Shown piece after piece: positions 1 through 13,287 of a DNA stretch of 64,000 nt (position 1 is the stretch's first letter; each line of letters starts with the position of its first letter). Origin of the DNA: Fasciola hepatica (lineage: Eukaryota > Platyhelminthes > Trematoda > Plagiorchiida > Fasciolidae); the NCBI GenBank assembly GCA_948099385.1, contig CANUEZ040000191.1:930001-994000 (forward strand), given 5' to 3'. The translations under genes were made by a program, and so were the position numbers. The notes under the pieces were generated by a model, which was not told where the DNA came from, searched no databases, and saw only the letters and a program-made list of their open reading frames with translations.

Positions 1-173
1 CCAAACCACAAGGCTATCCGATATGGGTCTGAACGCTTTGTTCAACATATACAATACATGATATAGCACAATCCCCAAATTGGATTCGGCTTTCGCTTTC
101 GCTTTTTACGGTAACAACCAAATTCTCGCACACCGATCCAATCCTATGTTCCATCACTTCTCTATTTATGGGC
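1..173. repeat. Partial satellite monomer at left window edge
   Basis: The window opens inside a monomer, at the segment that follows the ACCACAAGG landmark, and reaches the first phase mark at 174. It carries the TTGGATTCGG form of the hexamer-tract flank that is common in the first 11 kb. The array therefore continues to the left of the window. Confidence 0.95.
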
Positions 174-1019
174 CTAAGTAAAACCAAGGCATTCCCTTAT
201 GAACAATCCACACAGATTGCTCATACAATGCAATAGAGCAGTAGCAGAGTAGATTTGTAGAATATGATTCTCCATGCAGCTTGAACACTGGACTGACTAT
301 TGAAAATGATGGAAGCACTGTACAGCTGTTTGATCCGCTAAGGGAATCATGAGCATTGCCCAAGGACAGAGCCCACTCGGAGACACGAACAAGGGTTGGG
401 GTCAACCATTGTCAGTCGAACACCCAAACCACAATGCTATCCCATGTGGATCTCAAAGCTTTGTTCAACATATACACTACATGATATAGCACAATCCCCA
501 AATTGGCTTCGGCTTTCGCTTTCGCTTTGAACGGTAACAACCAAATTCTCGCACACCGATCCAATCCTATGTTCCATCACTTCTCTATTTATGGGCCTAA
601 GTAAAACCAAGGCATTCCCTTATGAACAATCCACACAGATTGCTCATACAATGCAACAGAGCAGTAGCAGAGTAGATTTGTAGAATATGATTCTCCATCC
701 AGCTTGAACACTGAACTGACCATTGAAAATTATGGAAGCACTGTACAGCTGTTTGATCCGCTAAGGGAATCATGAGCATTGCACATGGACGGAGCCCACA
801 CAGGGACACGAACGAGGGTTGGGGTGAACGAATATCAGTCGAACACCCAAACCACAAGGCTATCCGATATGGGTCTGAACGCATTGTTCAACATATACAA
901 TACATGATATAGCACAATCCCCAAATTGGATTCGGCTTTCGCTTTCGCTTCGAACGGTAACAAACAAATTCTCGCACACCGATCCAATCCCATGTTCCAT
1001 CACTTCTCTATTTATGGGC

Positions 1020-2288
1020 CTAAGTAAAACCAAGGCATTCCTTTATGAACAATCCACACAGATTGCTCATACAATGCAATAGAGCAGTAGCAGAGTAGAT
1101 TTGTATAATATGATTCTCCATGCAGCTTGACCACAGAACTGACCATTGAAAATGATGGAAGCACTGTACAGCTGTTTGATCCGCTAAGGGAATCATGAGC
1201 ATTGCACATGGACAGAGCCCACACGGGGACACGAACAAGGGTTGGGGTGAACGAATGTCAGTCGAACACCCAAACCACAAGGCTATCCCATGTGGATCTC
1301 AAAGCTTTGTTCAACATATACACTACATGATATAGCACAATCCCCAAATTTGCTTCCACTTTCGCTTTCGCTTTGAACGGTAACAACCAAATTCTCGCAC
1401 ACCGATCCAATCCTATGTTCCATCACTTCTCTATTTATGGGCCTAAGTAAAACCAAGGCATTCCCTTATGAACAATCCACACAGATTGCTCATACAATGC
1501 AACAGAGCAGTAGCAGAGTAGATTTGTATAATATGATTCTCCATGCAGCTTGAACACTGAACTGACCATTGAAAATGATGGAAGCACTGTACAGCTGTTT
1601 GATCCGCTAAGGGAATCATGAGCATTGCACATGGACGGAGCCCACACAGGGACACGAACGAGGGTTGGGGTGAACGAATATCAGTCGAACACCCCAACCA
1701 CAAGGATATACGATATGGGTCTCAACGCTTTGTTCAACATATACATTACATGATATAGCACAATCCCCAAATTGGATTCGGCTTTCGCTTTCGCTTCGAA
1801 CGGTAACAAACAAATTCTCGCACACCGATCCAATCCCATGTTCCATCACTTCTCTATTTATGGGCCTAAGTAAAACCAAGGCATTCCTTTATGAACAATC
1901 CACACAGATTGCTCATACAATGCAATAGAGCAGTAGCAGAGTAGATTTGTATAATATGATTCTCCATGCAGCTTGAACACTGAACTGACCATTGAAAATT
2001 ATGGAAGCACTGTACAGCTGTTTGATCCGCTAAGGGAATGATGAGCATTGCACATGGACGGAACCCACTCGTAGACACGATCAAGGGTTGAGGTGAACGA
2101 ATATCAGTCGAACACCCAAACCACAAGGCTATCCCATATGGGTCTCAACGCTTTGTTCAACATATACAATACATGATATAGCACAATCTCCAAATTGGAT
2201 TCGGCTTTCGCTTTCGCTTTGAACGGTAACAACCAAATTCTCGCACACCGATCCAATCCTATGTTCCATCACTTCTCTATTTATGGGC
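1020..2288. repeat. C-B-D trimer cassette, copy 1
   Basis: Three monomers: a consensus-like unit with GACCACAGAACTG (1020), a CAACAG/CACACAGGG unit followed by the GGATATACG patch (1443), and a GGAACCCACTCGTAG unit (1866). The third carries GGGAATGATGAGC, a private change in this copy. Confidence 0.65.
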
Positions 2289-3980
2289 CTAAGTAAAACC
2301 AAGGCATTCCCTTATGAACAATCCACACAGATTGCTCATACAATGCAATAGAGCAGTAGCAGAGTAGATTTGTAGAATATGATTCTCCATGCAGCTTGAA
2401 CACTGGACTGACTATTGAAAATGCTGGAAGCACTGTACAGCTGTTTGATCCGCTAAGGGAATCATGAGCATTGCCCAAGGACAGAGCCCACTCGGAGACA
2501 CGAACAAGGGTTGGGGTGAACCATTGTCAGTCGAACACCCAAACCACAAGACTATCCCATGTGGATCTCAAAGCTTTGTTCAACATATACACTACATGAT
2601 ATAGCACAATCCCCAAATTGGCTTCGGCTTTCGCTTTCGCTTTGAACGGTAACAACCAAATTCTCGCACACCGATCCAATCCTATGTTCCATCACTTCTC
2701 TATTTATGGGCCTAAGTAAAACCAAGGCATTCCCTTATGAACAATCCACACAGATTGCTCATACAATGCAACAGAGCAGTAGCAGAGTAGATTTGTAGAA
2801 TATGATTCTCCATGCAGCTTGAACACTGAACTGACCATTGAAAATGATGGAAGCACTGTACAGCTGTTTGATCCGCTAAGGGAATCATGAGCATTGCACA
2901 TGGACGGAGCCCACACAGGGACACGAACGAGGGTTGGGGTGAACGAATATCAGTCGAACACCCCAACCACAAGGATATACGATATGGGTCTCAACGCTTT
3001 GTTCAACATATACATTACATGATATAGCACAATCCCCAAATTGGCTTCGGCTTTCGCTTTCGCTTCGAACGGTAACAAACAAATTCTCGCACACCGATCC
3101 AATCCCATGTTCCATCACTTCTCTATTTATGGGCCTAAGTAAAACCAAGGCATTCCCTTATGAACAATCCACACACATTGCTCATACAATGCAATAGAGC
3201 AGTAGCAGAGTAGATTTGTATAATATGATTCTCCATGCAGCTTGAACACTGGACTGACTATTGAAAATGATGGAAGCACTGTACAGCTGTTTGATCCGCT
3301 AAGGGAATCATGAGCATTGCCCAAGGACAGAGCCCACTCGGAGACACGAACAAGGGTTGGGGTGAACCATTGTCAGTCGAACACCCAAACCACAAGGCTA
3401 TCCCATGTGGATCTCAAAGCTTTGTTCAACATATACACTAAATGATATAGCTCAATCCCCAAATTGGCTTCGGCTTTCGCTTTCGCTTTGAACGGTAACA
3501 ACCAAATTCTCGCACACCGATCCAATCCTATGTTCCATCACTTCTCTATTTATGGGCCTAAGTAAAACCAAGGCATTCCCTTATGAACAATCCACACAGA
3601 TTCCTCATACAATGCAATAGAGCAGTAGCAGAGTAGATTTGTATAATATGATTCTCCATGCAGCTTGAACACTGAACTGACCATTGAAAATGATGGAAGC
3701 ACAGTACAGCGGTTTGATCCGCTGAGGTAATCATGAGCATTGCACATGGACGGAGCCCACTCGTAGACACGAACAAGGGTTGAGGTGATCGAATATCAGT
3801 CGAACACCCAAACCACAAGGCTATCCGATATGGGTCTCAAAGCTTTGTTCAACATATACACTACATGATATAGCACAATTCCCAAATTGGCTTCGGCTTT
3901 CGCTTTCGCTTTGAACGGTAACAACCAAATTCTCGCACACCGATCCAATCCTATGTTCCATCACTTCTCTATTTATGGGC

Positions 3981-5249
3981 CTAAGTAAAACCAAGGCATT
4001 CCCTTATGAACAATCCACACAGATTGCTCATACAATGCAATAGAGCAGTAGCAGAGTAGATTTGTAGAATATGATTCTCCGTACAGCTCGACCACTGAAC
4101 TGACCATTGAAAATTATGGAAGCACTGTACAGCTGTTTGATCCGCTAAGGGAATCATGAGCATTGCACATGGACAGAGCCCACACGGGGACACGAACAAG
4201 GGTTGGGGTGAACGAATGTCAGTCGAACACCCAAACCACAAGGCTATCCGATATGGGTCTCAACGCTTTGTTCAACATATACACTACATGATATAGCACA
4301 ATCCCCAAATTGGCTTCCACTTTCGCTTTCGCTTTGAACGGTAACAACCAAATTCTCGCACACCGATCCAATCCTATGTTCCATCACTTCTCTATTTATG
4401 GGCCTAAGTAAAACCAAGGCATTCCCTTATGAACAATCCACACAGATTGCTCATACAATGCAACAGAGCAGTAGCAGAGTAGATTTGTAGAATATGATTC
4501 TCCATGCAGCTTGAACACTGAACTGACCATTGAAAATGATGGAAGCACTGTACAGCTGTTTGATCCGCTAAGGGAATCATGAGCATTGCACATGGACGGA
4601 GCCCACACAGGGACACGAACGAGGGTTGGGGTGAACGAATATCAGTCGAACACCCCAACCACAAGGATATACGATATGGGTCTCAACGCTTTGTTCAACA
4701 TATACATTACATGATATAGCACAATCCCCAAATTGGATTCGGCTTTCGCTTTCGCTTCGAACGGTAACAAACAAATTCTCGCACACCGATCCAATCCCAT
4801 GTTCCATCACTTCTCTATTTATGGGCCTAAGTAAAACCAAGGCATTACCTTATGAACAATCCACACAGATTGCTCATACAATGCAATAGAGCAGTAGCAG
4901 AGTAGATTTGTATAATATGATTCTCCATACAGCTTAAACACTAAACTGACCATTGAAAATTATGGAAGCACTGTACAGCTGTTTGATCCGCTAAGGGAAT
5001 CATGAGCATTGCACATGGACGGAACCCACTCGTAGACACGAACAAGGGTTGAGGTGAACGAATAACAGTCGAACACCCAAACCACAAGGCTATCCCATAT
5101 GGGTCTGAACGCTTTGTTCAACATATACAATACATGATATAGCACAATCTCCAAATTGGATTCGGCTTTCGCTTTCGCTTTGAACGGTAACAACCAAATT
5201 CTTGCACACCGATCCAATCCTATGTTCCATCACTTCTCTATTTATGGGC
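3981..5249. repeat. C-B-D trimer cassette, copy 2
   Basis: It lies 2961 bp (7 monomers) after copy 1 with the same order of types. The first unit has the changed CCGTACAGCTCGACC segment that is nearly shared with copy 3. The third unit has GAATAACAG instead of GAATATCAG and private changes near 4930 (GCTTAAACACTAAAC). Confidence 0.65.
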
Positions 5250-6941
5250 CTAAGTAAAACCAAGGCATTCCCTTATGAACAATCCACACACATTGCTCAT
5301 ACAATGCAATAGAGCAGTAGCAGTGTAGATTTGTAGAATATGATTCTCCATGCAGCTTGAACACTGGACTGACCATTGAAAATGATGGAAGCACTGTACA
5401 GCTGTTTGATCCGCTAAGGGAATCATGAGCATTGCACATGGACAGAGCCCACACGGGGACACGAAAAAGGGTTGGGGTGAACGATTGTCAGTCGAACACC
5501 CAAACCACAAGGCTATCCCATATGGGTCTGAACGCTTTGTTCAACATATACAATACATGATATAGCACAATCTCCAAATTGGATTCGGCTTTCGCTTTCG
5601 CTTTGAACGGTAACAACCAAATTCTCGCACACCGATCCAATCCTATGTTCCATCACTTCTCTATTTATGGGCCTAAGTAAAACCAAGGCATTCCCTTATG
5701 AACAATCCACACACATTGCTCATACAATGCAATAGAGCAGTAGCAGAGTAGATTTGTAGAATATGATTCTCCATGCAGCTTGAACACTGGACTGACCATT
5801 GAAAATGATGGAAGCACTGTACAGCTGTTTGATCCGCTAAGGGAATCATGAGCATTGACCAAGGACAGAGCCCACTCGGAGACACGAAAAAGGGTTGAGG
5901 TGAACGAATATCAGTCGAACACCCAAACCACAAGGCTATCCCATATGGGTCTCAAAGCTTTGTTCAACATATACACTACATGATATAGCACAATTCCCAA
6001 ATTGGCTTCGGCTTTCGCTTTCGCTTCGAACGGTAACAACCAAATTCTCGCACACCGATCCAATCCTATGTTCCATCACTTCTCTATTTATGGGCCTAAG
6101 TAAAACCAAGGCATTCCTTTATGAACAATCCACACAGATTGCTCATACAATGCAATAGAGCAGTAGCAGAGTAGATTTGTATAATATGATTCTCCATGCA
6201 GCTTGAACACTGAACTGACCATTGAAAATTATGGAAGCACAGTACAGCGGTTTGATCCGCTGAGGTAATCATGAGCATTGCACATGGACGGAGCCCACTC
6301 GTAGACACGAACAAGGGTTGAGGTGAACGAATATCAGTCGAACACCCCAACCACAAGGATATACGATATGGGTCTCAACGCTTTGTTCAACATATACATT
6401 ACATGATATAGCACAATCCCCAAATTGGATTCGGCTTTCGCTTTCGCTTCGAACGGTAACAACCAAATTCTCGCACACCGATCCAATCCTATGTTCCATC
6501 ACTTCTCTATTTATGGGCCTAAGTAAAACCAAGGCATTCCTTTATGAACAATCCACACAGATTGCTCATACAATGCAATAGAGCAGTAGCAGAGTAGATT
6601 TGTATAATATGATTCTCCATGCAGCTTGAACACTGAACTGACCATTGAAAATTATGGAAGCACAGTACAGCGGTTTGATCCGCTGAGGTAATCATGAGCA
6701 TTGCACATGGACGGAGCCCACTCGTAGACACGAACAAGGGTTGAGGTGAACGAATATCAGTCGAACACCCAAACCACAAGGCTATCCCATATGGGTCTCA
6801 AAGCTTTGTTCAACATATACACTACATGATATAGCACAATTCCCAAATTGGCTTCGGCTTTCGCTTTCGCTTTGAACGGTAACAACCAAATTCTCGCACA
6901 CCGATCCAATCCTATGTTCCATCACTTCTCTATTTATGGGC

Positions 6942-8210
6942 CTAAGTAAAACCAAGGCATTCCCTTATGAACAATCCACACAGATTGCTCATACAATGCA
7001 ATAGAGCAGTAGCAGAGTAGATTTGTAGAATATGATTCTCCGTACAGCTTGACCACGGAACTGACCATTGAAAATTATGGAAGCACTGTACAGCTGTTTG
7101 ATCCGCTAAGGGAATCATGAGCATTGCACATGGACAGAGCCCACACGGGGACACGAACAAGGGTTGGGGTGAACGAATGTCAGTCGAACACCCAAACCAC
7201 AAGGCTATCCGATATGGGTCTCAACGCTTTGTTCAACATATACACTACATGATATAGCACAATCCCCAAATTGGCTTCGGCTTTCGCTTTCGCTTTGAAC
7301 GGTAACAACCAAATTCTCGCACACCGATCCAATCCTATGTTCCATCACTTCTCTATTTATGGGCCTAAGTAAAACCAAGGCATTCCCTTATGAACAATCC
7401 ACACAGATTGCTCATACAATGCAACAGAGCAGTAGCAGAGTAGATTTGTATAATATGATTCTCCATGCAGCTTGACCACGGAACTGACCATTGAAAATGA
7501 TGGAAGCACTGTACAGCTGTTTGATCCGCTAACGGAATCATGAGCATTGCACATGGACGGAGCCCACACAGGGACACGAACGAGGGTTGGGGTGAACGAA
7601 TATCAGTCGAACACCCCAACCACAAGGATATACGATATGGGTCTCAACGCTTTGTTCAACATATACATTACATGATATAGCACAATCCCCAAATTGGATT
7701 CGGCTTTCGCTTTCGCTTCGAACGGTAACAACCAAATTCTCGCACACCGATCCAATCCCATGTTCCATCACTTCTCTATTTATGGGCCTAAGTAAAACCA
7801 AGGCATTCCCTTATGAACAATCCACACAGATTGCTCATACAATGCAATAGAGCAGTAGCAGAGTAGATTTGTATAATATGATTCTCCATGCAGCTTGAAC
7901 ACTGAACTGACCATTGAAAATTATGGAAGCACTGTACAGCTGTTTGATCCGCTAAGGGAATCATGAGCATTGCACATGGACGGAACCCACTCGTAGACAC
8001 GAACAAGGGTTGAGGTGAACGAATAACAGTCGAACACCCAAACCACAAGGCTATCCCATATGGGTCTCAACGCTTTGTTCAACATATACAATACATGATA
8101 TAGCACAATCTCCAAATTGGATTCGGCTTTCGCTTTCGCTTTGAACGGTAACAACCAAATTCTTGCACACCGATCCAATCCTATGTTCCATCACTTCTCT
8201 ATTTATGGGC
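6942..8210. repeat. C-B-D trimer cassette, copy 3
   Basis: It lies 2961 bp after copy 2. The first unit has CCGTACAGCTTGACCACGG; the second has GACCACGGAACTG and GCTAACGGAATC; the third has GAATAACAG. It is followed at 8211 by a second type-D unit, so the D monomer was itself duplicated here. Confidence 0.65.
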
Positions 8211-8633
8211 CTAAGTAAAACCAAGGCATTCCCTTATGAACAATCCACACACATTGCTCATACAATGCAATAGAGCAGTAGCAGAGTAGATTTGTATAAT
8301 ATGATTCTCCATGCAGCTTGAACACTGAACTGACCATTGAAAATTATGGAAGCACTGTACAGCTGTTTGATCCGCTAAGGGAATCATGAGCATTGCACAT
8401 GGACGGAACCCACTCGTAGACACGAACAAGGGTTGAGGTGAACGAATAACAGTCGAACACCCAAACCACAAGGCTATCCCATATGGGTCTCAACGCTTTG
8501 TTCAACATATACACTACATGATATAGCACAATTCCCAAATTGGCTTCGGCTTTCGCTTTCGCTTCGAACGGTAACAACCAAATTCTCTCACACCGATCCA
8601 ATCCTATGTTCCATCACTTCTCTATTTATGGGC

Positions 8634-9902
8634 CTAAGTAAAACCAAGGCATTCCCTTATGAACAATCCACACAGATTGCTCATACAATGCAATAGAGCA
8701 GTAGCAGAGTAGATTTGTATAATATGATTCTCCATGCAGCTTGAACACTGAACTGACCATTGAAAATGATGGAAGCACTGTACAGCTGTTTGATCCGCTA
8801 AGGGAATCATGAGCATTGCACATGGACAGAGCCCACACGGGGACACGAACAAGGGTTGGGGTGAACGAATGTCAGTCGAACACCCAAACCACAAGGCTAT
8901 CCGATATGGGTCTCAACGCTTTGTTCAACATATACACTACATGATATAGCACAATCCCCAAATTGGCTTCGGCTTTCGCTTTCGCTTTGAACGGTAACAA
9001 CCAAATTCTCGCACACCGATCCAATCCTATGTTCCATCACTTCTCTATTTATGGGCCTAAGTAAAACCAAGGCATTCCCTTATGAACAATCCACACAGAT
9101 TGCTCATACAATGCAACAGAGCAGTAGCAGAGTAGATTTGTATAATATGATTCTCCATGCAGCTTGAACACTGAACTGACCATTGAAAATGATGGAAGCA
9201 CTGTACAGCTGTTTGATCCGCTAAGGGAATCATGAGCATTGCACATGGACGGTGCCCACACAGGGACACGAACGAGGGTTGGGGTGAACGAATATCAGTC
9301 GAACACCCCAACCACAAGGATATACGATATGGGTCTCAACGCTTTGTTCAACATATACATTACATGATATAGCACAATCCCCAAATTGGATTCGGCTTTC
9401 GCTTTCGCTTCGAACGGTAACAAACAAATTCTCGCACACCGATCCAATCCCATGTTCCATCACTTCTCTATTTATGGGCCTAAGTAAAACCAAGGCATTC
9501 CTTTATGAACAATCCACACAGATTGCTCATACAATGCAATAGAGCAGTAGCAGAGTAGATTTGTATAATATGATTCTCCATGCAGCTTGAACACTGAACT
9601 GACCATTGAAAATTATGGAAGCACTGTACAGCTGTTTGATCCGCTAAGGGAATCATGAGCATTGCACATGGACGGAACCCACTCGTAGACACGAACAAGG
9701 GTTGAGGTGAACGAATAACAGTCGAACATCCAAACCACAAGGCTATCCCATATGGGTCTGAACGCTTTGTTCAACATATACAATACATGATATAGCACAA
9801 TCTCCAAATTGGATTCGGCTTTCGCTTTCGCTTTGAACGGTAACAACCAAATTCTTGCACACCGATCCAATCCTATGTTCCATCACTTCTCTATTTATGG
9901 GC
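8634..9902. repeat. C-B-D trimer cassette, copy 4
   Basis: It lies only 1692 bp (4 monomers) after copy 3, so the 7-monomer rhythm is broken here. The first unit is nearly identical to the majority monomer of 36-64 kb. The second has ACGGTGCCC, a private change. The third has GAATAACAG and is followed by a type-A unit with ACCAAGG. Confidence 0.6.
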
Positions 9903-11594
9903 CTAAGTAAAACCAAGGCATTCCCTTATGAACAATCCACACACATTGCTCATACAATGCAATAGAGCAGTAGCAGAGTAGATTTGTATAATATGATTCT
10001 CCATGCAGCTTGAACACTGGACTGACCATTGAAAATGATGGAAGCACTGTACAGCTGTTTGATCCGCTAAGGGAATCATGAGCATTGACCAAGGACAGAG
10101 CCCACTCGGAGACACGAAAAAGGGTTGGGGTGAACGATTGTCAGTCGAACACCCAAACCACAAGGCTATCCCATGTGGATCTCAAAGCTTTGTTCAACAT
10201 ATACACTACATGATATAGCACAATCCCCAAATTGGCTTCGACTTTCGCTTTCGCTTTGAACGGTAACAACCAAATTCTTGCACACCGATCCAATCCTATG
10301 TTCCATCACTCCTCTATTTATGGGCCTAAGTAAAACCAAGGCATTCCCTTATGAACAATCCACACACATTGCTCATACAATGCAACAGAGCAGTAGCAGA
10401 GTAGATTTGTATAATATGATTCTCCATGCAGCTTGAACACTGAACTGACCATTGAAAATGATGGAAGCACTGTACAGCTGTTTGATCCGCTAACGGAATC
10501 ATGAGCATTGCACATGGACGGAGCCCACACAGGGACACGAACGAGGGTTGGGGTGAACGAATATCAGTCGAACACCCCAACCACAAGGCTATCCCATATG
10601 GGTCTCAACGCTTTGTTCAACATATACAATACATGATATAGCACAATCCCCAAATTGGATTCGGCTTTCGCTTTCGCTTTGAACGGTAACAACCAAATTC
10701 TCGCACACCGATCCAATCCTATGTTCCATCACTTCTCTATTTATGGGCCTAAGTAAAACCAAGGCATTCCCTTATGAACAATCCACACAGATTGCTCATA
10801 CAATGCAACAGAGCAGTAGCAGAGTAGATTTGTATAATATGATTCTCCATGCAGCTTGAACACTGAACTGACCATTGAAAATGATGGAAGCACTGTACAG
10901 CTGTTTGATCCGCTAAGGGAATCATGAGCATTGCACATGGACGGAGCCCACACAGGGACACGAACGAGGGTTGGGGTGAACGAATATCAGTCGAACACCC
11001 AAACCACAAGGATATACGATATGGGTCTCAACGCTTTGTTCAACATATACATTACATGATATAGCACAATCCCCAAATTGGATTCGGCTTTCGCTTTCGC
11101 TTCGAACGGTAACAAACAAATTCTCGCACACCGATCCAATCCCATGTTCCATCACTTCTCTATTTATGGGCCTAAGTAAAACCAAGGCATTCCTTTATGA
11201 ACAATCCACACAGATTGCTCATACAATGCAATAGAGCAGTAGCAGAGTAGATTTGTATAATATGATTCTCCATGCAGCTTGAACACTGAACTGACCATTG
11301 AAAATGATGGAAGCACAGTACAGCGGTTTGATCCGCTAAGGTAATCATGAGCATTGCACATGGACGGAACGCACTCGTAGACACGAACAAGGGTTGAGGT
11401 GAACGAATATCAGTCGAACACCCAAACCACAAGGCTATCCCATATGGGTCTGAACGCTTTGTTCAACATATACAATACATGATATAGCACAATCCCCAAA
11501 TTGGATTCGGCTTTCGCTTTCGCTTTGAACGGTAACAACCAAATTCTCGCACACCGATCCAATCCTATGTTCCATCACTTCTCTATTTATGGGC

Positions 11595-13287
11595 CTAAGT
11601 AAAACCAAGGCATTCCCTTATGAACAATCCACACAAATTGCTCATACAATGCAATAGAGCAGTAGCAGAGTAGATTTGTATAATATGATTCTCCATGCAG
11701 CTTGAACACTGGACTGACCATTGAAAATGATGGAAGCACTGTACAGCTGTTTGATCCGCTAAGGGAATAATGAGCATTTCACATGGACAGAGCCCACACG
11801 GAGACACGAACAAGGGTTGGGGATGAACGAATGTCAGTCGAACACCCAAACCACAAGGAATTTAGAGATGAATCTGTAAGATTTGTTCAACATATACACT
11901 ACATGATATAGCACAATTCCCAAATTGGCTTCGGCTTTCGCTTTCGCTTTGAACGGTAACAACCAAATTCTCGCACACCGATCCAATCCTATGTTCCATC
12001 ACTTCTCTATTTATGGGCCTAAGTAAAACCAAGGCATTCCCTTATGAACAATCCACACAGATTGCTCATACAATGCAATAGAGCAGTAGCACAGTAGATT
12101 TGTAGAATATGATTCTACATACAGCTTGACCACGGAACTGACCATTGTAAATTATGGAAGCACAGTACAGCTGTTTGATCCGCTAAGGGAATCATGAGCA
12201 CTGCACATGGACAGAGCCCACACGGAGACACGAACAAGAGTTGGGGTGAACGAATGTTAGTAGAACACCCAAACCACAAGGCTATCCGATATGGGTCTCA
12301 ACGCTTTGTTCAACATATACAATACATGATATAGCACAATCCCCAAATTGGCTTCGGCTTTCGCTTTCGCTTTGAACGGTAACAACCAAATTCTCGCACA
12401 CCGATCCAATCCTATGTTCCATCACTTCTCTATTTATGGGCCTAAGTAAAACCAAGGCATTCCCTTATGAACAATCCACACAGATTGCTCATACAATGCA
12501 ATAGAGCAGTAGCAGAGTAGATTTGTATAATATGATTCTCCATGCAGCTTGAACACTGAACTGACCATTGAAAATTATGGAAGCACTGTACAGCTGTTTG
12601 ATCCGCTAAGGGAATCATGAGCATTGCACATGGACAGAGCCCACACGGGGACACGAATAAGGGTTGGGGTGAACGATTGTCAGTCGAACACCCAAACCAC
12701 AAGGCTATCCGATATGGGTCTCAACGCTTTGTTCAACATATACAATACATGATATAGCACAATCCCCAAATTGGATTCGGCTTTCGCTTTCGCTTTGAAC
12801 GGTAACAACCAAATTCTCGCACACCGATCCAATCCTATGTTCCATCACTTCTCTATTTATGGGCCTAAGTAAAACCAAGGCATTCCCTTATGAACAATCC
12901 ACACAGATTGCTCATACAATGCAATGGAGCAGTAGCACAGTAGATTTAAAGAATATGATTCTACATACAGCTTGACCACGGAACTGACCATTGAAAATTA
13001 TGGAAGCACAGTACAGCTGTTTGATCCGCTAAGGGAATCATGAGCACTGCACATGGACAGAGCCCACTCGGAGACACGAACAAGAGTTGGGGTGAACGAA
13101 TGTTAGTAGAACACCCAAACCTCAAGGCTATCCCATATGGGTCTCAACGCTTTGTTCAACATATACAATACATGATATAGCACAATCCCCAAATTGGCTT
13201 CGGCTTTCGCTTTCGCTTTGAACGGTAACAACCAAATTCTCGCACACCGATCCAATCCTATGTTCCATCACTTCTCTATTTATGGGC
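11595..13287. repeat. Four-monomer block X, copy 1 (1693 bp)
   Basis: Units start at 11595, 12019, 12442 and 12865. Markers in order are a +1 base (GGGGATGAACG) with a strongly diverged patch at 11859-11883; GATTCTACATACAGC with GACCACGG and GTAAATTATGG; ACGAATAAGGG with GAACGATTG; and AATGGAGCAG with GATTTAAAGAATATG. The whole set recurs in the next block, with 1693- or 2116-bp offsets. Confidence 0.85.
11859..11883. repeat. Strongly diverged patch in the variable segment, copy 1
   Basis: Twelve of 25 positions differ from the reference patch, while the flanking parts of the same unit are near consensus. An identical patch lies at 13552-13576 and nowhere else seen in the window. Each is preceded in its unit by a +1 base (GGGGATGAACG). 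Confidence 0.8.

Larger units (their letters stand above)
1..11594. repeat. Array domain 1: heterogeneous units with a recurring three-monomer cassette
   Basis: Units fall into recognisable types. Type A has CCCAAGG or ACCAAGG before ACAGAGCCCACTCGG. Type B has CAACAG instead of CAATAG plus CACACAGGG. Type C is close to the later consensus with CACACGGGG. Type D has GGAACCCACTCGTAG with GTTGAGG. Type E has GCACAGTACAGCGG and GAGGTAATC. The order C-B-D recurs at 1020-2288, 3981-5249, 6942-8210 and 8634-9902, that is at steps of 7, 7 and 4 monomers, while the units between differ. The unit at 8634 is almost the majority type of the right half of the window. Domain edges are approximate. Confidence 0.7.

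Noticed and set aside
597..884. Minus-strand open frames of about 70-95 codons in nearly every monomer
   Set aside because: They recur because the repeat recurs. They are Cys/Ser/His-rich with no domain, overlap one another in two frames, end at the same repeat landmark, and tolerate the same substitutions and indels as the rest of the unit. No gene is called.
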